Shown: one piece after another, positions 25,249 to 37,870 of the stretch
How positions within the stretch are numbered: the first letter of the stretch is position 1
How the letters are laid out: every line of letters begins with the position of its first letter
Assembly: GCA_023101725.1 (NCBI GenBank)
Contig: JALJCO010007119.1
Coordinates: 372,001 to 436,000, forward strand
From: Atherinomorus stipes
Taxonomy: Eukaryota; Chordata; Actinopteri; Atheriniformes; Atherinidae
Reading direction: 5' to 3'
Length of the DNA stretch: 64,000 nucleotides
Translations under genes and position numbers: made by a program
Notes under the pieces: model-generated
The model's input: only the letters and a program-made list of their open reading frames with translations
Told to the model about the DNA's origin: nothing
Databases searched by the model: none

Positions 25249-26141
25249 ACATATTTGTTCCTCAATGCAAAAGTAGCAAACAAGCAGTTTCCTCTTGATA
25301 AAACAAATAATACTTTCACCTTGATTGAAAGAAGCAAAGTTGAACTGACCTCAACCTTTTCATGTACATCCTCTCTTTTCTAGGCAGTGCCACGTTGTCT
25401 ATTTTGGGCTCTGCTGAGCCTTTTAAAGCGTGAACAGCATATCTTTTCTGAAGGCACTGTCCTCTGCTGTGAAGGGGCAACACGAATAACGGGTGAATCA
25501 TTTAGTTGCAGAAGCTCATACATACTACTGTATGCATGTCTGCTGTTGGTGTCAGTAAGTGTGAGCACCCTCAATCAAAGCCTGTCACTCATGCAAACAT
25601 ACATGTGCAGAATGACAGTTTCTGTGTCTTTCATGCGTGCGCTCACATTGAAAAACACTTAACCACCTCCATTAGGGGGTAAAAAAATGCACACAGTATG
25701 CTAAGGGTTACCAAAAAAAGACCAGGCTGTGTTCACCTGGACAGAGGATGGGCTGCAAACCTGCACACAGGGCGATATTATGAAAAGTTTTAACTGCCAT
25801 AAAAACGCCATTTCCCCCCTGGAGATCCAAGAAAGGGCCCGACAGAGAGAGGACTAAACTGAGAAAAGAGAAAAAGCAAGTGAAGAATAAAAGAGAAAAG
25901 AAAGAGAAAGAAAAGTGGTGGAAAAATAAAGGTGGAGAAGAAAAGAAAGACACAGAAAGAAGAGCGAAATGGAAAAAAGCTCCCTGTCAGGCTTTGGAAA
26001 CAGTGATTCATGGGGACCATTTGTCCTAATTACAGCAGAACAACGCTTTTGTCGCTATTAATCACGCGTGTGTGTACGTGTGTTTGTATTTGTGTGAGGA
26101 GGGAGGGGGGCTAGTGTGTGTGTATGTGTGCAGAGCAGAGA

Positions 26142-26235
26142 TCAGTGGCCCCGCAGATTGAAATAGATGGCCAGGATGATGGTGAGCAGGATGATGGCTC
26201 CGAGGATGAAGACCAGGATACGATTCTGAATGATC
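26142..26235 (-). CDS. vti1a: vti1a last coding exon, transmembrane anchor and stop
   Basis: This 94-nt terminal coding exon contributes one base completing a split Arg codon, then 30 residues and TGA. It opens with IIQNR, the juxtamembrane stretch shared with Vti1a. About 20 strongly hydrophobic residues (ILVFILGAIILLTIILAIYF) follow as a single tail anchor, then a short lumenal NLRGH. The acceptor on the minus strand is CTGTTTCTCTGCAG|G (AG at 26237-26236). Total length and layout match the family: the anchor is at the extreme C-terminus and the protein is inserted as a tail-anchored SNARE. Compared with the human tail as I remember it (ending SVRRH), the membrane segment and last residues differ but keep length and hydrophobicity. 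The sequence continues into 3' UTR below 26142. Confidence 0.95.
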
Positions 26236-26399
26236 CTGCAGAGAAACAGACGGAGACGGAGAGAAATCAGGTGAGGTTCACACAAGTCATATTGTGTCTA
26301 CAGAGAACAGTAAACACGTAAAACAGTCACATGTTTATGTGCCAGCTAAATGACCAGCCATCAGCTGGAGGCTTATTGTGTTTAATAGTTACCATGAGG

Positions 26400-27799
26400 T
26401 CTGAATACTTGGTATTTATTGGTATATAGTCAGTGGCGTGGGAGCATAGAAAACACAGGCATATTTCTGTAACTACGACACTTCCATGTAAAATATATAA
26501 CAAAAAAATTGCTTACATGTGTGTAGCCTCTGTATAAATGTCATAGTGATGTGCATATAAATGTACCCTTCTAATGCAGAGTAAAACACTTACAAATAAC
26601 AGTGACACACAAACATATACACACATAGCAAACAGGCTCTAAAACTTTATTTGCACAATAAAGTGGAAAAAGTGCCTCAGTAGTTTCCTGGAGGTCATAA
26701 AAATCTCTGAATTACAGATGGAATTTGCCATAAAACGACTCACTGTTATGCGCATCTAAATTTCCCCACTTTTACCAAAGTAAACGTGACAAGAGGGGCG
26801 TTGAACCAAAAAAAAAAGAACATAGCAGCTGATGTAGACTTTACTCATGTGTGTAAGTCCCAAATTCTCCTGAATCTGTATCACCACACATGCTTGCATC
26901 AAGTCAAACACACACACCCCCACATACCAAACCCTCCGTCGCTTCTGACAAATGAGAGAATTATCACATTTGCTGACATGTGGAGGGGTGGAGGAGAGGC
27001 CGTGTAGGGGGGCACTGTCCACTTCTCTAAGCAGGAGATGAATAGCCCATGCTGTGGCCATTTATCACTGGGGAGCGGGGGGGGCTGGCTGGTTGCTCAG
27101 TCACCCTGCTGCCCTCTAAAGTCCCAGTCTGAGCCGACACAGCAGTCGAGCTCACAGTCCTCTCCAGTCCACCAGCTCGGACTTGTAATAGCCTCAAACT
27201 GGCCACTTAGTTTAAAGCCACGGCTGTGGAGGAAAAACGTAACACTGCACAGTCTTGTTATATCTCAGTGAGGAGCTTTCATGCTCACATCTTCGTATTT
27301 TCTTTGTGTAAAGTGGCTGCGTTACACCTCTTTCCACCAAGAACTCTCCAGCAACACAAAAACAGTTTTACTGGCAGCAGTAGCATGAGATGCGGATGAT
27401 ACCGTGATATACAACTATAGCCAATCACTTTGAAATTCTTTGCAGCAGTAAGACTAACTCTTACACTCTGACTGGATAACACCAGAGAGCTCATTACCAC
27501 TACTGTTTGTTTGTAGATGTGTTTTATAAGTAGACAGTTTATCCTTGAATAAATGCATACATTATTATCGCAATGTCATATTGTCATGTGAACAAGTGAA
27601 GTCTTGTCTTTGGCCATGATGAAGCTTTACCTGACATATTACATACACACACACACATAAAAAACATAAACACAAAGTAAAATATTCCCATGTTATGGTA
27701 ATATCTGAAGCAGTAATAGAGGGGCTGTGATAGGCCAACTTCACTCTGGTGTTTGGAGGAGGCGGGTATGATTGGCTGAAGCCAGCTGGGGAGGAGATC
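26400..27799. other. intron segment, nothing firm recognised
   Basis: AT-rich to mixed intronic sequence. A GC-richer patch lies at 26980-27230. No exon, RNA gene or mobile element is supported. Confidence 0.45.
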
Positions 27800-28120
27800 C
27801 CACTGAAACACTAATCAGAGCATGCTTAGCAAGGCCACGTCTCCCCCCATTAATTGCCATTCATTATTTACTATGATTATTTATCCCAGCCAAATACCCA
27901 GAGGAGCGTGTGTGTCTTGTATGTGCACGAGGGCGTTAGAAGAAGCCAGCTCGCTTTGTGTTGTTTGTTAATTTTTCAGCTGGGGGAAAAAAGAGAAGGG
28001 GGAGGGCAACTAGAGGCTTGCTGTGAAAAAAATATACAGGAAGTTAGTTTTAAGTTGCATGGATAAAGAGCCGGATGCTAATAAAATGGCATTTATTAAA
28101 AGGAGTCTGATTCGCCAGCA
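27800..28120. promoter_or_regulatory. possible conserved non-coding element pair
   Basis: Two AT-core segments, 27835-27915 (CCATTAATTGCCATTCATTA) and 28055-28120 (GCTAATAAAATGGCATTTAT), lie in unique DNA within the vti1a last intron. They carry homeodomain-type motifs and no coding frame. Confidence 0.4.
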
Positions 28121-29017
28121 GACAACACAGAATAACTCTAAATGCTTGATACTTCAAAGATGATGGTACTACAATTAGAGATTTATTTTCTCTAGGGACA
28201 CATTAAATAATATTCACGAAACATGTGCTTGACCTAAAGTGAATCTATGTACTCCAGTCTAACAAACAACAACAACAAAAAAGCCCTAAAGCTCAATGTA
28301 AAGCAGCTGAACTTGTTTGTGATTATTTACTTGAAGACTAAAAAACAGGAAAGTAGAAATGTAGCATTCCTTAATAAAATGATTTTAGGTGGATATTGGT
28401 AAATATATGTTAAACCTTTTGCCAGCTGAGGTAACACATGACTATATCTGCCCAGTACAAATACTGCAGTATTACCTGACATGTAGTCCAGGGGTCTTTT
28501 TTAATCAGACTGACCATGATGTTTTAAAGGAGCAGCCATTATGAGAGCTCTAAACACCCAGAAAAGGAGTTTCAATGCTTCCTTTACTTTCCTCTTTAGT
28601 CAAGAAAACACTGATCTATCCTTTGTGGCAGGAATATAGATAATACTTCCCACAATTTCTGTCTGTCATAGCTGTCAAAGCGAAGCTTGAATTCTTTCAA
28701 GTCATATCAACTTTAGTTTGATGGCTTTGAGTTTTACAATAAGGTTGTCATGATGTCAGATTTTCACCATATAATTATTGTGATCAAACCTTCACCATAA
28801 CACTGTCATTGTGATATTTCTCATAAATATATGTACAATAATTATGTTTGTCATAACTATGTATAATTATTTTTTTTGTATCCATTTATATTAATCATTT
28901 CCTGAATCAATAAAATGTTTTAATTTAATAGCAAAAAAACTGAAAATTAATCAGCTCAGACCAAATCATATTATGTATGTACAATCAATACAGTTTTAAT
29001 ATTGTTTATTATAATTG
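28121..29017. other. AT-rich intron, nothing recognised
   Basis: Very AT-rich unique DNA with no open frame of note. Confidence 0.5.
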
Positions 29018-29144
29018 CAGGGGTGTAACAATTCAGTTTCACAACGATTTGATTCATATCACAATTCATGGTTTCTCATTCAATTTCAAGTCACTGAATC
29101 AAATTGTATTGTTCTTGATATTAAACTGAATCGTTACACCTCTA
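29018..29144. mobile_element. hAT-like MITE, 127 bp
   Basis: The termini are inverted copies of about 20 bp: the left reads CAGGGGTGTAACAATTCAG and the right, read on the minus strand, TAGAGGTGTAACGATTCAG. The interior repeats tcaaat/attga motifs symmetrically. A convincing 8-bp target duplication was not found. Confidence 0.75.
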
Positions 29145-32128
29145 TATGATTTTCATCAGTACCAGTACACTGCAACATTATATATGTTGTGCTTTTGGGT
29201 TAATTTAAGCTCACCTTACATTTGTAAAAAGAAATGTCTGTTTTAAATTGTATAAATTGCCTCTACATTAGCCTTGGAAATATATCCTCTAGAGGGCAGT
29301 GCAGAAGTCCCTCCTGGGTACCGACATCAGTTTCCATAGCGATATCGCAAACACGGATGGCGAAGGAGGTCTTAATGCACATTCCAAGAAAAAGGCTTAA
29401 GAAAAGGCAGTACAGTGGATGGTGGTCTATGTGGCCATTAAATATGGTGCAACTTCTTTGTTCCTTTCACTGGTGTAGCTATACTGACCCCATGATTTCT
29501 GGTGGTGCTGCTTTGGTTACTAGTTTGGCTATGCAACCACAAACTCTGAAAACGTACGGAAATACACACAAAATGTCCACAAATGATGGACTGAAGACTC
29601 CATTTGATTGTTTACCACATCCATCAAGTATAAATGAGCCTTCAGTCAAAGAACTTTTTGTGAAATAGAATTTTTAACATGAGTTTCACTCATGCAGCCT
29701 GAAGTTACAGCTAAGACGTGGGTTTAATTCTTGCTAATTTTCTTTTTTTTATTCGCGAATCATACCCCTGGATATTAATGGTAAAATACCTGGAAACAGG
29801 AAGCTGAGCAGTTATTGTTATCAAAAATGTGTCTACAAAACAGTGTTCCGAAGCAGCCTTAAAAAAGCCAAAATTTCACCAACAATTGAGTTCAATAACA
29901 AGACCCAATACAGTTATTTCAACCCTCCAGCTCATTTTCTCCTGCACTCGTGTTCACAGGTTTCTGCTTTGTGCAGTAATAAAACAGATTACAACAGTTC
30001 ACAGACAGGCCGGTTATTGACTAACCTGTTTGTTACAATGACAACAGTTTGCTTTGATGATGCTAAAACTCTGCGACTGGCGATGTTAAACCACATCCTC
30101 AGTCACCGTCGTTAATTACTGGTTGCAGCACATCAACCGAGTCTGAACTCATCAGGATAAGCCAGGCTCACTCAGAGAAGCCAGTGTAGGACAGTACAGT
30201 CAAAATTAACTTGACTGGTAATGACATCTGTTCAAAAATAGCATCTTTGACACGTGAAGAACCACAGTCTTTCTTGATGTCACCCGAGCAGCAGGATACA
30301 AAGGTCAGTGCACTCTTTAAACTGCCACAGAGATAATAAGAATAAAAAGTGACTACTTGTGTTGCATTTTACCCTTGGTGGCAAATTAGTCTTTGTGTAT
30401 TAAAATCACTGTCAAACAAAGTGCTACAACTTAATTCTTCCTGAAATACTTGCTAATCTCATCAATCGCGCCATAAAAAACGGGTCTCTATAACTAGATT
30501 GCAAATCCTAGAGAAGAGATCGCCGATATCATCTGCTGGGGAATTAATCTGCATGCTGTAGCTTGTAGATTTAATCTATAGATGCGTGTTCTGTATCCAG
30601 AACAGCGATCAAATTAACTACTGTGGTGAAAGTAACTTCAGGTGTGTTCAAACTTCTCAGACAACAAAAGAAGCCAAAATAAAACCAAGCCAACAAATAC
30701 ACAATACTCTCCCCCCTGAAATGCCCCAAAGAAAGAAAATCCTAAAAAATTGGGAGGTAAGAGAGAAGAACATGGTTTCCTCTGCTGTTTGGTTGATCCT
30801 GTCCTGACACGTGGTCAGACAGAACAGAACTTATCAAACCGGATCCATCTCCCAGTTTTGACACTTGACATAGAGATGGAGGGTGAGAGTGTGTGCGGTT
30901 GTGGGGGGTGTAGGTAGAGAAGGGGCTGGGTATGTGTGACTGATGCACAGTGCACATGTACAAAAGAGTGTAGATGTGCATGCTGACCCACATTTACACA
31001 CTCCTACACACATTCTTTGACAAATCTTTCCTTTATCCTAATAACTACAATGATACTGGCTCACTCCACATTTACTCAACTAAAATTTGTTTCCATAAAA
31101 TGCTCTCTGATGCATTTTGGATGAGTTAATGTAAGGTGAAATGTCACGAGTTATTTTAACATGACTCTTTTAAAAAGGAATTTCATTCATTTAATTAGCA
31201 AAACTGGGATGAAAAATTATCATACATCTTTAGCTTGTACATATTTACATTTATGCTTCTAATAGCAATTAAATTACTTATTCATTCATATCATATTCAT
31301 TCTAGTTTGCCAATATTTTTTTACTTTAAAAAATGCATTTTGAACATTTTTATGTACCACTGTATGACAGAAATCTGCTGACTACAACCCTGCACCTTTA
31401 AGGAAATGATGTCTAAATGAGCTATTATCCATATAATCAGAATTATAACAGCCGTGATAATTTCAACCTAACTTTTATAATGGTGTTCATTCACCTGTAG
31501 GAAGACGGCTGTGTGAAACTAACATAAATGTTATATAACTAACAGAGAGAGCTTAGTCAGGTCATGTCAATTGCCCCTTTTGTTGTACTGTGGACATGAA
31601 ATGGGTTTCTATCATCATCACAGCTTGATCCCAGCAAAACCAACAAAACTACCATACCACTAAGTATGATCAAAAATGAGAGCAGAAACCTCCCTAATGC
31701 CAAACAACCAAGTCAGATCATTTGAAAATAACACAAGATAGTTTTCCACAAGTCTAAATTAAAACTCTGAGCTACAAAGTACTTTTTTTATGATTGAATT
31801 AGTTAATTATTAAGTCAAATCAATTTGCAAAAGAGGCAAATTTACAATTATTAAGATAGTTTGTTTACAACGTAGCAAGAAACTTGTCTGTTTGCCATGA
31901 TTCATTTCCAGACATATTAAATTATTAGTAGAATTATACTGTATTTGTAGCAAAAGATGGATGAGAAAACACTTAAATATAATAAATGAAGCCTCATAAT
32001 CAATCAAAATATCATAATGATGAAAAACCAGAGGGTGTGTGCAATATTTAAATGAATAAAGCTAAAGTTTCTGTCACTTGACAGGAGAAAAAAAAAAATC
32101 CTCAGTGTCCTATTATCAAATCAATAAA
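29145..32128. other. intron segment, no gene seen
   Basis: Contains a 144-codon plus-strand frame (29234-29668) and shorter frames near 29830-30120 with no family similarity or clear splice sites. GCTTTGATG (30051-30059) is a TCF-like core expected at this frequency by chance. 30990-32128 is AT-rich. Confidence 0.4.
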
Positions 32129-33505
32129 TTAAAGGTAGAGTCCAAAGTCCCCCCCCCGGTTCTGTTTGCAAACAGCAGCATTCAAACTTAGCGCCCCTCC
32201 CTCTCAGGCTAATGGCCGCCTCGTTCTTCAAACTATTCAGCTTCAAGCCTCTCCTTCAGAGCTCAGAAGGGGGTAAAAGCCAAACTGATTAGCCCTGGTT
32301 TTCCAACTTGCATCATCTAAAGCTCTCACCTTTTCTTCGGTCCATCCGCCGTTTTTTCTTCTTTTTTTTTCTTTGACAGTTCGAGTGACTGGCGTCTGCT
32401 CCAATCATGAGCTTATTCCCACACAGCGTCATGTCCCTAGTTCTGTTATTGGCTGGCGATATAAACAGAAATCTCCACCCAGAAACGTCCCGAATACAAC
32501 AAAACAAAGCTAAGCAGTGAATTACAGGCAGGGGGAGAGAGAGATGCATTCAAACGCGCCATAGCATGCGAGTAGAGGCCAAAAGGCGCAGTTCGCAGTT
32601 GCACGAGTCTAACAGTGTGTTCAGACCAAGCGCGATTTGGGCGTCAAGGGCGTCAGGTTTACATGCAAAGTCAATGGCCGACGCGCGTCAAAGAACGTCT
32701 GCCTTTCTTGCGGCGCGTTTCGCGCGTCGGGCGCGGCGCGTCTAGGGCGTTAGCGCGTCGAGTTTTGAGATGTTCAGCGTTTGCGCGTCAAGGGCGTGAG
32801 ACGCCGGAGTTGGAAAATCTGAACTTTGGCGTCTTGACGCGGTGGCGTCGACCAATCAGAGCGAGTCATGACACAGACACACTTTTTCTGACAGGAGAGG
32901 AAACACGCAGAAGAACCAGGGAAATCTCCTTTCTATCTGAAGACAGAGGAGGATAAACTGTGATCTGTGTCCGGTCCCGGTTTCTGAACGGTGGTTTGAT
33001 GACCTGCTGTCCTGATGGGATGTACTGGGCTGATAATGCTGCCCCGAATCGGGACAGCGGGACGTTAAACTGGACTGGATCAGACGGCTGAAAGTGCTGC
33101 TCGCCAGCAGCTCCTGGAGTAAATGATGAAACTCATCACAGTCAGAACACCTGGAATCATCTGGTGAACCGGACACAGAGCAGAGACGACCGACGACGAC
33201 GTTCCCTGCTTTATTTATCACATGAAGCCAAGCCGCTCTCTCTCCTGCACCTGCCATGGTGCAGACAGACGGTAAAAGGAAAAAGAGAAAGGAGAGGCTC
33301 CTCCCACGGCGCGGCGAGCGCTGCTTGACTGGACATCTCTCGCCGCGCGTCAGAGCATCAAGACGCGGGGAAACAGGCGTCGGACTTTTAATGACACGGC
33401 GTCCAACTTTGGGCGTCGGGCGCGTTTTTGACGCCCAAATCGCGCTTGGTCTGAACACACTGTAACGTTTATTTTCAGGGGGGAAACGTCGGACTCTACC
33501 TTTAA
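32129..33505. mobile_element. TTAA-flanked (piggyBac-like) non-autonomous element, interrupted
   Basis: The target site TTAA is present at both ends (32129-32132 and 33502-33505). The 11-bp terminal inverted repeat AGGTAGAGTCC (32133-32143) has its inverse at 33491-33501. TTAA duplication is the hallmark of piggyBac-type transposition. A second element (32613-33462) is inserted inside; without it the host element is about 516 bp. The host part has no transposase-like frame, so it is probably a MITE mobilised in trans. The class is inferred from TTAA and the TIR only. Confidence 0.7.
32613..33462. mobile_element. PIF/Harbinger-like element with 35-bp perfect TIRs
   Basis: The ends are perfect 35-bp inverted repeats beginning CAGTGTGTTCAGACCAAGCG. 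They are flanked by a 3-bp TAA duplication (32610-32612 and 33463-33465), the TWA-type target of PIF/Harbinger elements. The 850-bp interior is strikingly CpG-rich with many GGCGTC/GCGCGTC units in the subterminal parts. A minus-strand frame of about 225 codons runs through the right half and out past the TIR, with no DDE transposase motif that I recognise, so the element is treated as non-autonomous. Perfect TIRs suggest recent movement. Confidence 0.8.
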
Positions 33506-33509
33506 CCCT

Positions 33510-35675
33510 CCAGAGAAAATTACGTATTAACATTGAGGTTTTACTTTTTTAAATGGTATGGCTCAACCCTACAATAATCTCAAAATATTTACTCTGCCTA
33601 TGATCCCACTGAACAATAATCTGAGATTAAAATGAAAGCTATCATAAACATAACTGAAACATCAACCAAAAAACTCCAGGCTGCTGGTTTTTCGTTTCAC
33701 TCCTGATGTTCCTTCATGGCAGGCAGCCAGTCAGCCAAACATCTGAGTGGACGGCGATACAAAGATATACAGGGCTAATGTAGGAGAGACGGAGACAGTT
33801 GAAATGATGTGCTCAAAGAACGGCAAACAGTAAGACAAGCAGAAAGGTCGGAAATGGACGATAAAGTAGCTGGAAGTGGAATACAAGAAAGAGTGAAACA
33901 GAGAGGTGGAGAGTGAGGAGAGAAAGACAGACCAGGAGATGGAGGACGAGAGAGAAAGGTCCGTTTACCCGAGGAGGCAAAGCTGGAGGAGAGGCTCCTC
34001 AGAGACAGATGAAAATAATGAGGACTTTTCTGTCAGGAAAGATTTACAAAATCGTACCAGTGTTATTAAAATTTAAAATCTCCCTTTTTTTCCCCCTTTT
34101 CCTCCCTTCCCACCCTCTTTCTCCCTCCCTCTCTTACTTTGCCTGTTTTTTCCCTCCTCTTTCAGCAGCACAGCCTTATTACCAGCTCTAATGAGCACCG
34201 GGATATACCTCAGCTGTGTGTGTGTTGGGGTCCAAGTCTCTGGTGCCAGCTCCATCAGCACCCCAGATTCCCCAGCTCCTAAAATGACACGTGTGTGTGC
34301 CTTTACACAAAACACACAAAGGTGGGCACACAGATACACTTGTACACGCCGCTTCTGATGGCTCTCAGAGGCGGCTGGACATACACACACCTTTCAGACA
34401 GACGAATAACACCCCTACCCCAAAACAAAAACAATCATAGGGAGACAGAAGCAGACGGGCCCAACCCACCTTCAAACATACACACAAACACACACACACA
34501 CACACTCCACTACGAACAAACTTAGCTGCAGAGTTACATCTCTCAGGCCCTCCCTTATCCCTCCTCTTTCCACAAGTAGACCAATAAAATAAAAATCAAT
34601 GGCTGTCTGAGCCATTCTGGCTCTACTCCTTCCAAACCCTGGGAATATACAGCATGGGAGAGGAGGAGGGGAGGGGAGTTACGGGGAGGGAGGGAAGGAT
34701 CAATGTGTTCACAAATGGTTTGAGTGATGGACATGGAGGTGGAGCACTGGTGGGGGTAAGTCTTAGTAATTCCTCCGACTTGTTATCACAAACTAATTCA
34801 AATAAATGTTTCATTGTAGAAGCATGTACACTCCCTCATATGCACACACTTTGCTTTTGCTCTGGGGCTCACACACATGAAAAAAAAACAAAAAAAAACA
34901 TGAAACCACATACACACATGACGAAACAAAAGGTTGAGATAGGCCTACAATCACTACAGTTTGAGCAAAGGGAGGTTAAAATGTGCAAAGGTTCAAACAA
35001 GCGAATAAAAGGAGGAAGAGCGAAGGCAGAAGAATTCATAAAAACTGGATCAGGTTCATTCTGCGCTGCAGAGATAATGACTTGACCTGTTTGCTGGGGA
35101 GATCTGATCCCACCATGCATGTTCAGCCCACTGCCCCTAAGGGGGTGTTGAAGATAAATGCTTATTTTTTAAACATGTACATTTGCACGCATGCACACAC
35201 ACACACACACACACTTACTGTGCAGCTGGAGAAGGTCTTTAATTGGAAACTGTTTACTGTAATTATTTAAAGAAGACCCCAATACCATATAATTCCCCAC
35301 AGACAAACAGCATTTAAGAGCTTGCTTACACCAACACTCACATGTTTACTGTACACTATAAATGGAGCACATTATTATACATATACATCACAATGCAGTG
35401 GGGAGATAAGCATTAAGATCCTTTATTCAAAAAACAAATAAATAAATATGTACGTTTGGTAAAAGACAACATTGAAAATAATGAACAACTGTTAAAAATC
35501 CCTTCAAGGTAAATACGTAAATATATGAGCAGAAAAATGGTGTTGAAGTATGAAAATATAGCAGAGGCATGTCACCTTTGCTGTACTTTTATGACACACT
35601 AATTATTATTTGGATTATTAGTAGTGTGAGCAGGTATTAGTACAGTAATACTGCTGCACTATCGGAGATAGGAAC
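33510..35675. other. intron segment with CA, GA and C-rich simple repeats
   Basis: Holds a GA-rich patch (about 33890-33990), a pyrimidine-rich patch (34080-34170), a purine-rich patch (34655-34705) and (CA)n at 34487-34505 and 35193-35214. No gene recognised. Confidence 0.45.
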
Positions 35676-35790
35676 TAGGGCTGGGATAATATACTTTTCT
35701 CCCGATGTAATTCTTATATGATTTTTGGGTGTCATTTCAGTTTAAATTGCGATTCTTTATTTTGCCGATTTTTGTGACCTTTATTTTTCT
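35676..35790. mobile_element. degenerate hAT-like terminal fragment
   Basis: CTAGGGCTGGGATAATATAC followed by AAATTGCGATTCTT resembles the left end of common fish hAT elements that begin TAGGGCTGGG. No matching right end was found nearby. Confidence 0.4.
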
Positions 35791-36001
35791 TTTTTAAGAC
35801 CAAACCAAATTTTCTGCCATTCTCTCCTTCTGTTTAAACCGTTTTTTTTTGTTTGTTTGTTTGTGCTTTCCGGAAACCGATATAATGTAATGTTGCCAGA
35901 TAGTCGAAGAAATACATTTCGCCCTCTGCTGGAGAAAAATGGTCACTTTTCCCCACCTGGTTTGTAAACACAGACAAAAATGAAGAATTTAAATTTGGAC
36001 A

Positions 36002-36037
<36 letters not shown>
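36002..36037. repeat. (TA)n(GA)n compound microsatellite
   Basis: About 23 bp TA repeat directly followed by 13 bp GA repeat. Confidence 0.95.
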
Positions 36038-36038
<1 letters not shown>

Positions 36039-36620
36039 CGTCCTTAGAGACGTTTTAGTGCTTTGTGGACATTTAAGGTGACAAAATTCAACCATATAAT
36101 GAAAAACACTGGCATGCCTTAAGATTTAAAAAGAAATATAAGTATGTGCTGATTTTTGGAATCGTGAAATAGCAGCTATTTTAATAATATTAATGCCTCC
36201 ATTGTAAAACTTTTGTGCTTTCTTCTGTGGGCAAACAGCTATAGCATGCTCTAGAGTGGAAATGTGTTAGATTGGATATACTTAAATGGGACAAATGAAT
36301 TTGAGGGACTACGGGAAGATTAACAAGATGTGGATGAGACAAAAAAACAAAGCAAAAATCCTTTTTCTAAATTTTTGGAGTTTCTCCTTGTGTGACTTTA
36401 GTTATACATTGGATACTTTAAGCTTTACTTAATTGAAACCAAATGAAAGGCCTGGAGATAGATCTGGTAACAGCCGATGGCCATCTGATATGTCGTCCAT
36501 ACTTGACATGTCAGGGGTCAAAAAGACTAAAAGTCACCATTTATCAGCTTAAAATCTTATCAGTGTTGTGCAGCTCACTCATGTTGGAAACTTTAAAAAT
36601 TATTATAATTTAATTGTCAA

Positions 36621-37870
36621 TAGGGATGTCCCGATCCGATCACGTGATCGGAAATTGGGCCCAATCAGGTGGTTTCAGACTCGATCGGAATCGGCTATTA
36701 CATCCCGATCAGCGATCAGGTATCAGATAATAAATGTTTCCTTTACACTGACACGGCAGCTGCGGGCTGCCATGGCCGACGTTGCCGCTCTCTGTGGCCG
36801 GGATGCGCCACGCAAACGCAGCGCCTCTTTTTCCTCTGAGTGGTTTTTCTGTCAGTTACGGTTTTATGACCAGCGGTGTGTTTGATTCTGTCTCATATGA
36901 ACTGCCGGAGTCCCACACACAGCTCAGAGCTATATGATGCAACATCACCAGGCAGTAGGAATTAAATGTAACGCAGCAGCAGTTAATCCAGACGTTTAGG
37001 TGAAGGCGGCTGTAGCGCTGAACTGAGCTGAGTTCAGAAAGTTTGATCCATTTACCAAAGCATACGACAATAAATTCATCATAATATGTAACACACTGTT
37101 CATATTTGGCGATGCAACGTGACAGTGTGTGCTAGTGTAACGTTACTGGTACAGCACGTGCACCAGTGCGGGTTTGACAGGGCTGCTGGTGTGTGTGATG
37201 TGACCCGTGACAGGCTCGGAGTGACAGAAAAAAAAAGAAAAGAATGCTGGTTAAACTTTGTTTGCCGTTACATAACTGGGTAAAATCGAAGCACACTTTA
37301 AATGATCTGTTGTTTCACAGTTTATTTCAAATCTACAGTGTTGGTTTTATTTGCTGTCCAACAGATAAAGAACTGTAGCAATGGAGAAATAACCAAATTT
37401 GCTTTGTGATTTCCACATACATTCACAAATGATCAATTCCTCATTAATTTGGTGTTAGTTGGTGTACAAATGTATGCTAAATATATATATATATATATTT
37501 TTAAATGTGATTGGAAGAATATAATTGATTAGAGGAGGTGTCACAATAAAGTAAAATAAGATTAAATATAAGGAAAAAAAAATATTTAACAAATGTGACA
37601 CCTGCTGACTCCCCAATGCCACCTTCAAGCTATGATTTAGATCAAATAGGATTCAGAATCAGATTAGGCTAGTGTGTTGATGACCCCCCTCTCCGACCAG
37701 CGGTATCACCACGGCTACAGCATGCTGTAAGGGAAACACTGTATCTGTCTTTTTCAATTCAACTTTTATTTTATTTTTGAAGTATTGGATTGGGACTCGG
37801 CATCGGAGGATCCTCAAACTCGAATGACTCGGAATCGGAAGCAAAAAAAAACCCGATCGTGACATCTCTA
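36621..37870. mobile_element. hAT-like non-autonomous element, 1.25 kb
   Basis: The left terminus is TAGGGATGTCCCGATCCGAT. The right terminus, read on the minus strand, is TAGAGATGTCACGATCGGG, and the inner subterminal parts carry further GATCGG-type repeats (ACTCGATCGGAATCGGC and GACTCGGAATCGGAAGC). The interior includes a CpG-rich patch (36755-36830). No complete transposase frame is seen. Flanking 8-mers match at only 5 of 8 positions, so the insertion looks old. Confidence 0.75.
37481..37498. repeat. (AT)n microsatellite
   Basis: Nine AT units inside the hAT-like element. Confidence 0.9.

Larger units (their letters stand above)
24954..26141 (-). other. vti1a: probable vti1a 3' UTR and 3' flank with candidate poly(A) signals
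   Basis: Downstream of the TGA on the minus strand, the first AATAAA hexamer I found is at 25243-25248, about 0.9 kb past the stop. Another is at 24954-24959, about 1.2 kb past it. Either could end the transcript. The mRNA-sense strand includes a pyrimidine-rich block (complement of the GA-rich 25830-25985) and a CA-rich stretch complementary to the GT-rich 26068-26130. The true end cannot be set without transcript data. Confidence 0.45.

Noticed and set aside
29234..29668. 144-codon plus-strand frame
   Set aside because: No similarity recognised and no convincing splice sites; composition matches surrounding intron.
30051..30059. Isolated TCF-like core GCTTTGATG (also at 58993 and, as AATCAAAGC, at 40853)
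   Set aside because: Seven-base cores are expected several times in 64 kb by chance and these lie in unremarkable or AT-rich DNA.
32856..33533. 225-codon minus-strand frame as a gene
   Set aside because: It lies mostly inside the Harbinger-like element, crosses its TIR into the outer element, and shows no transposase motif or host gene similarity that I recognise.
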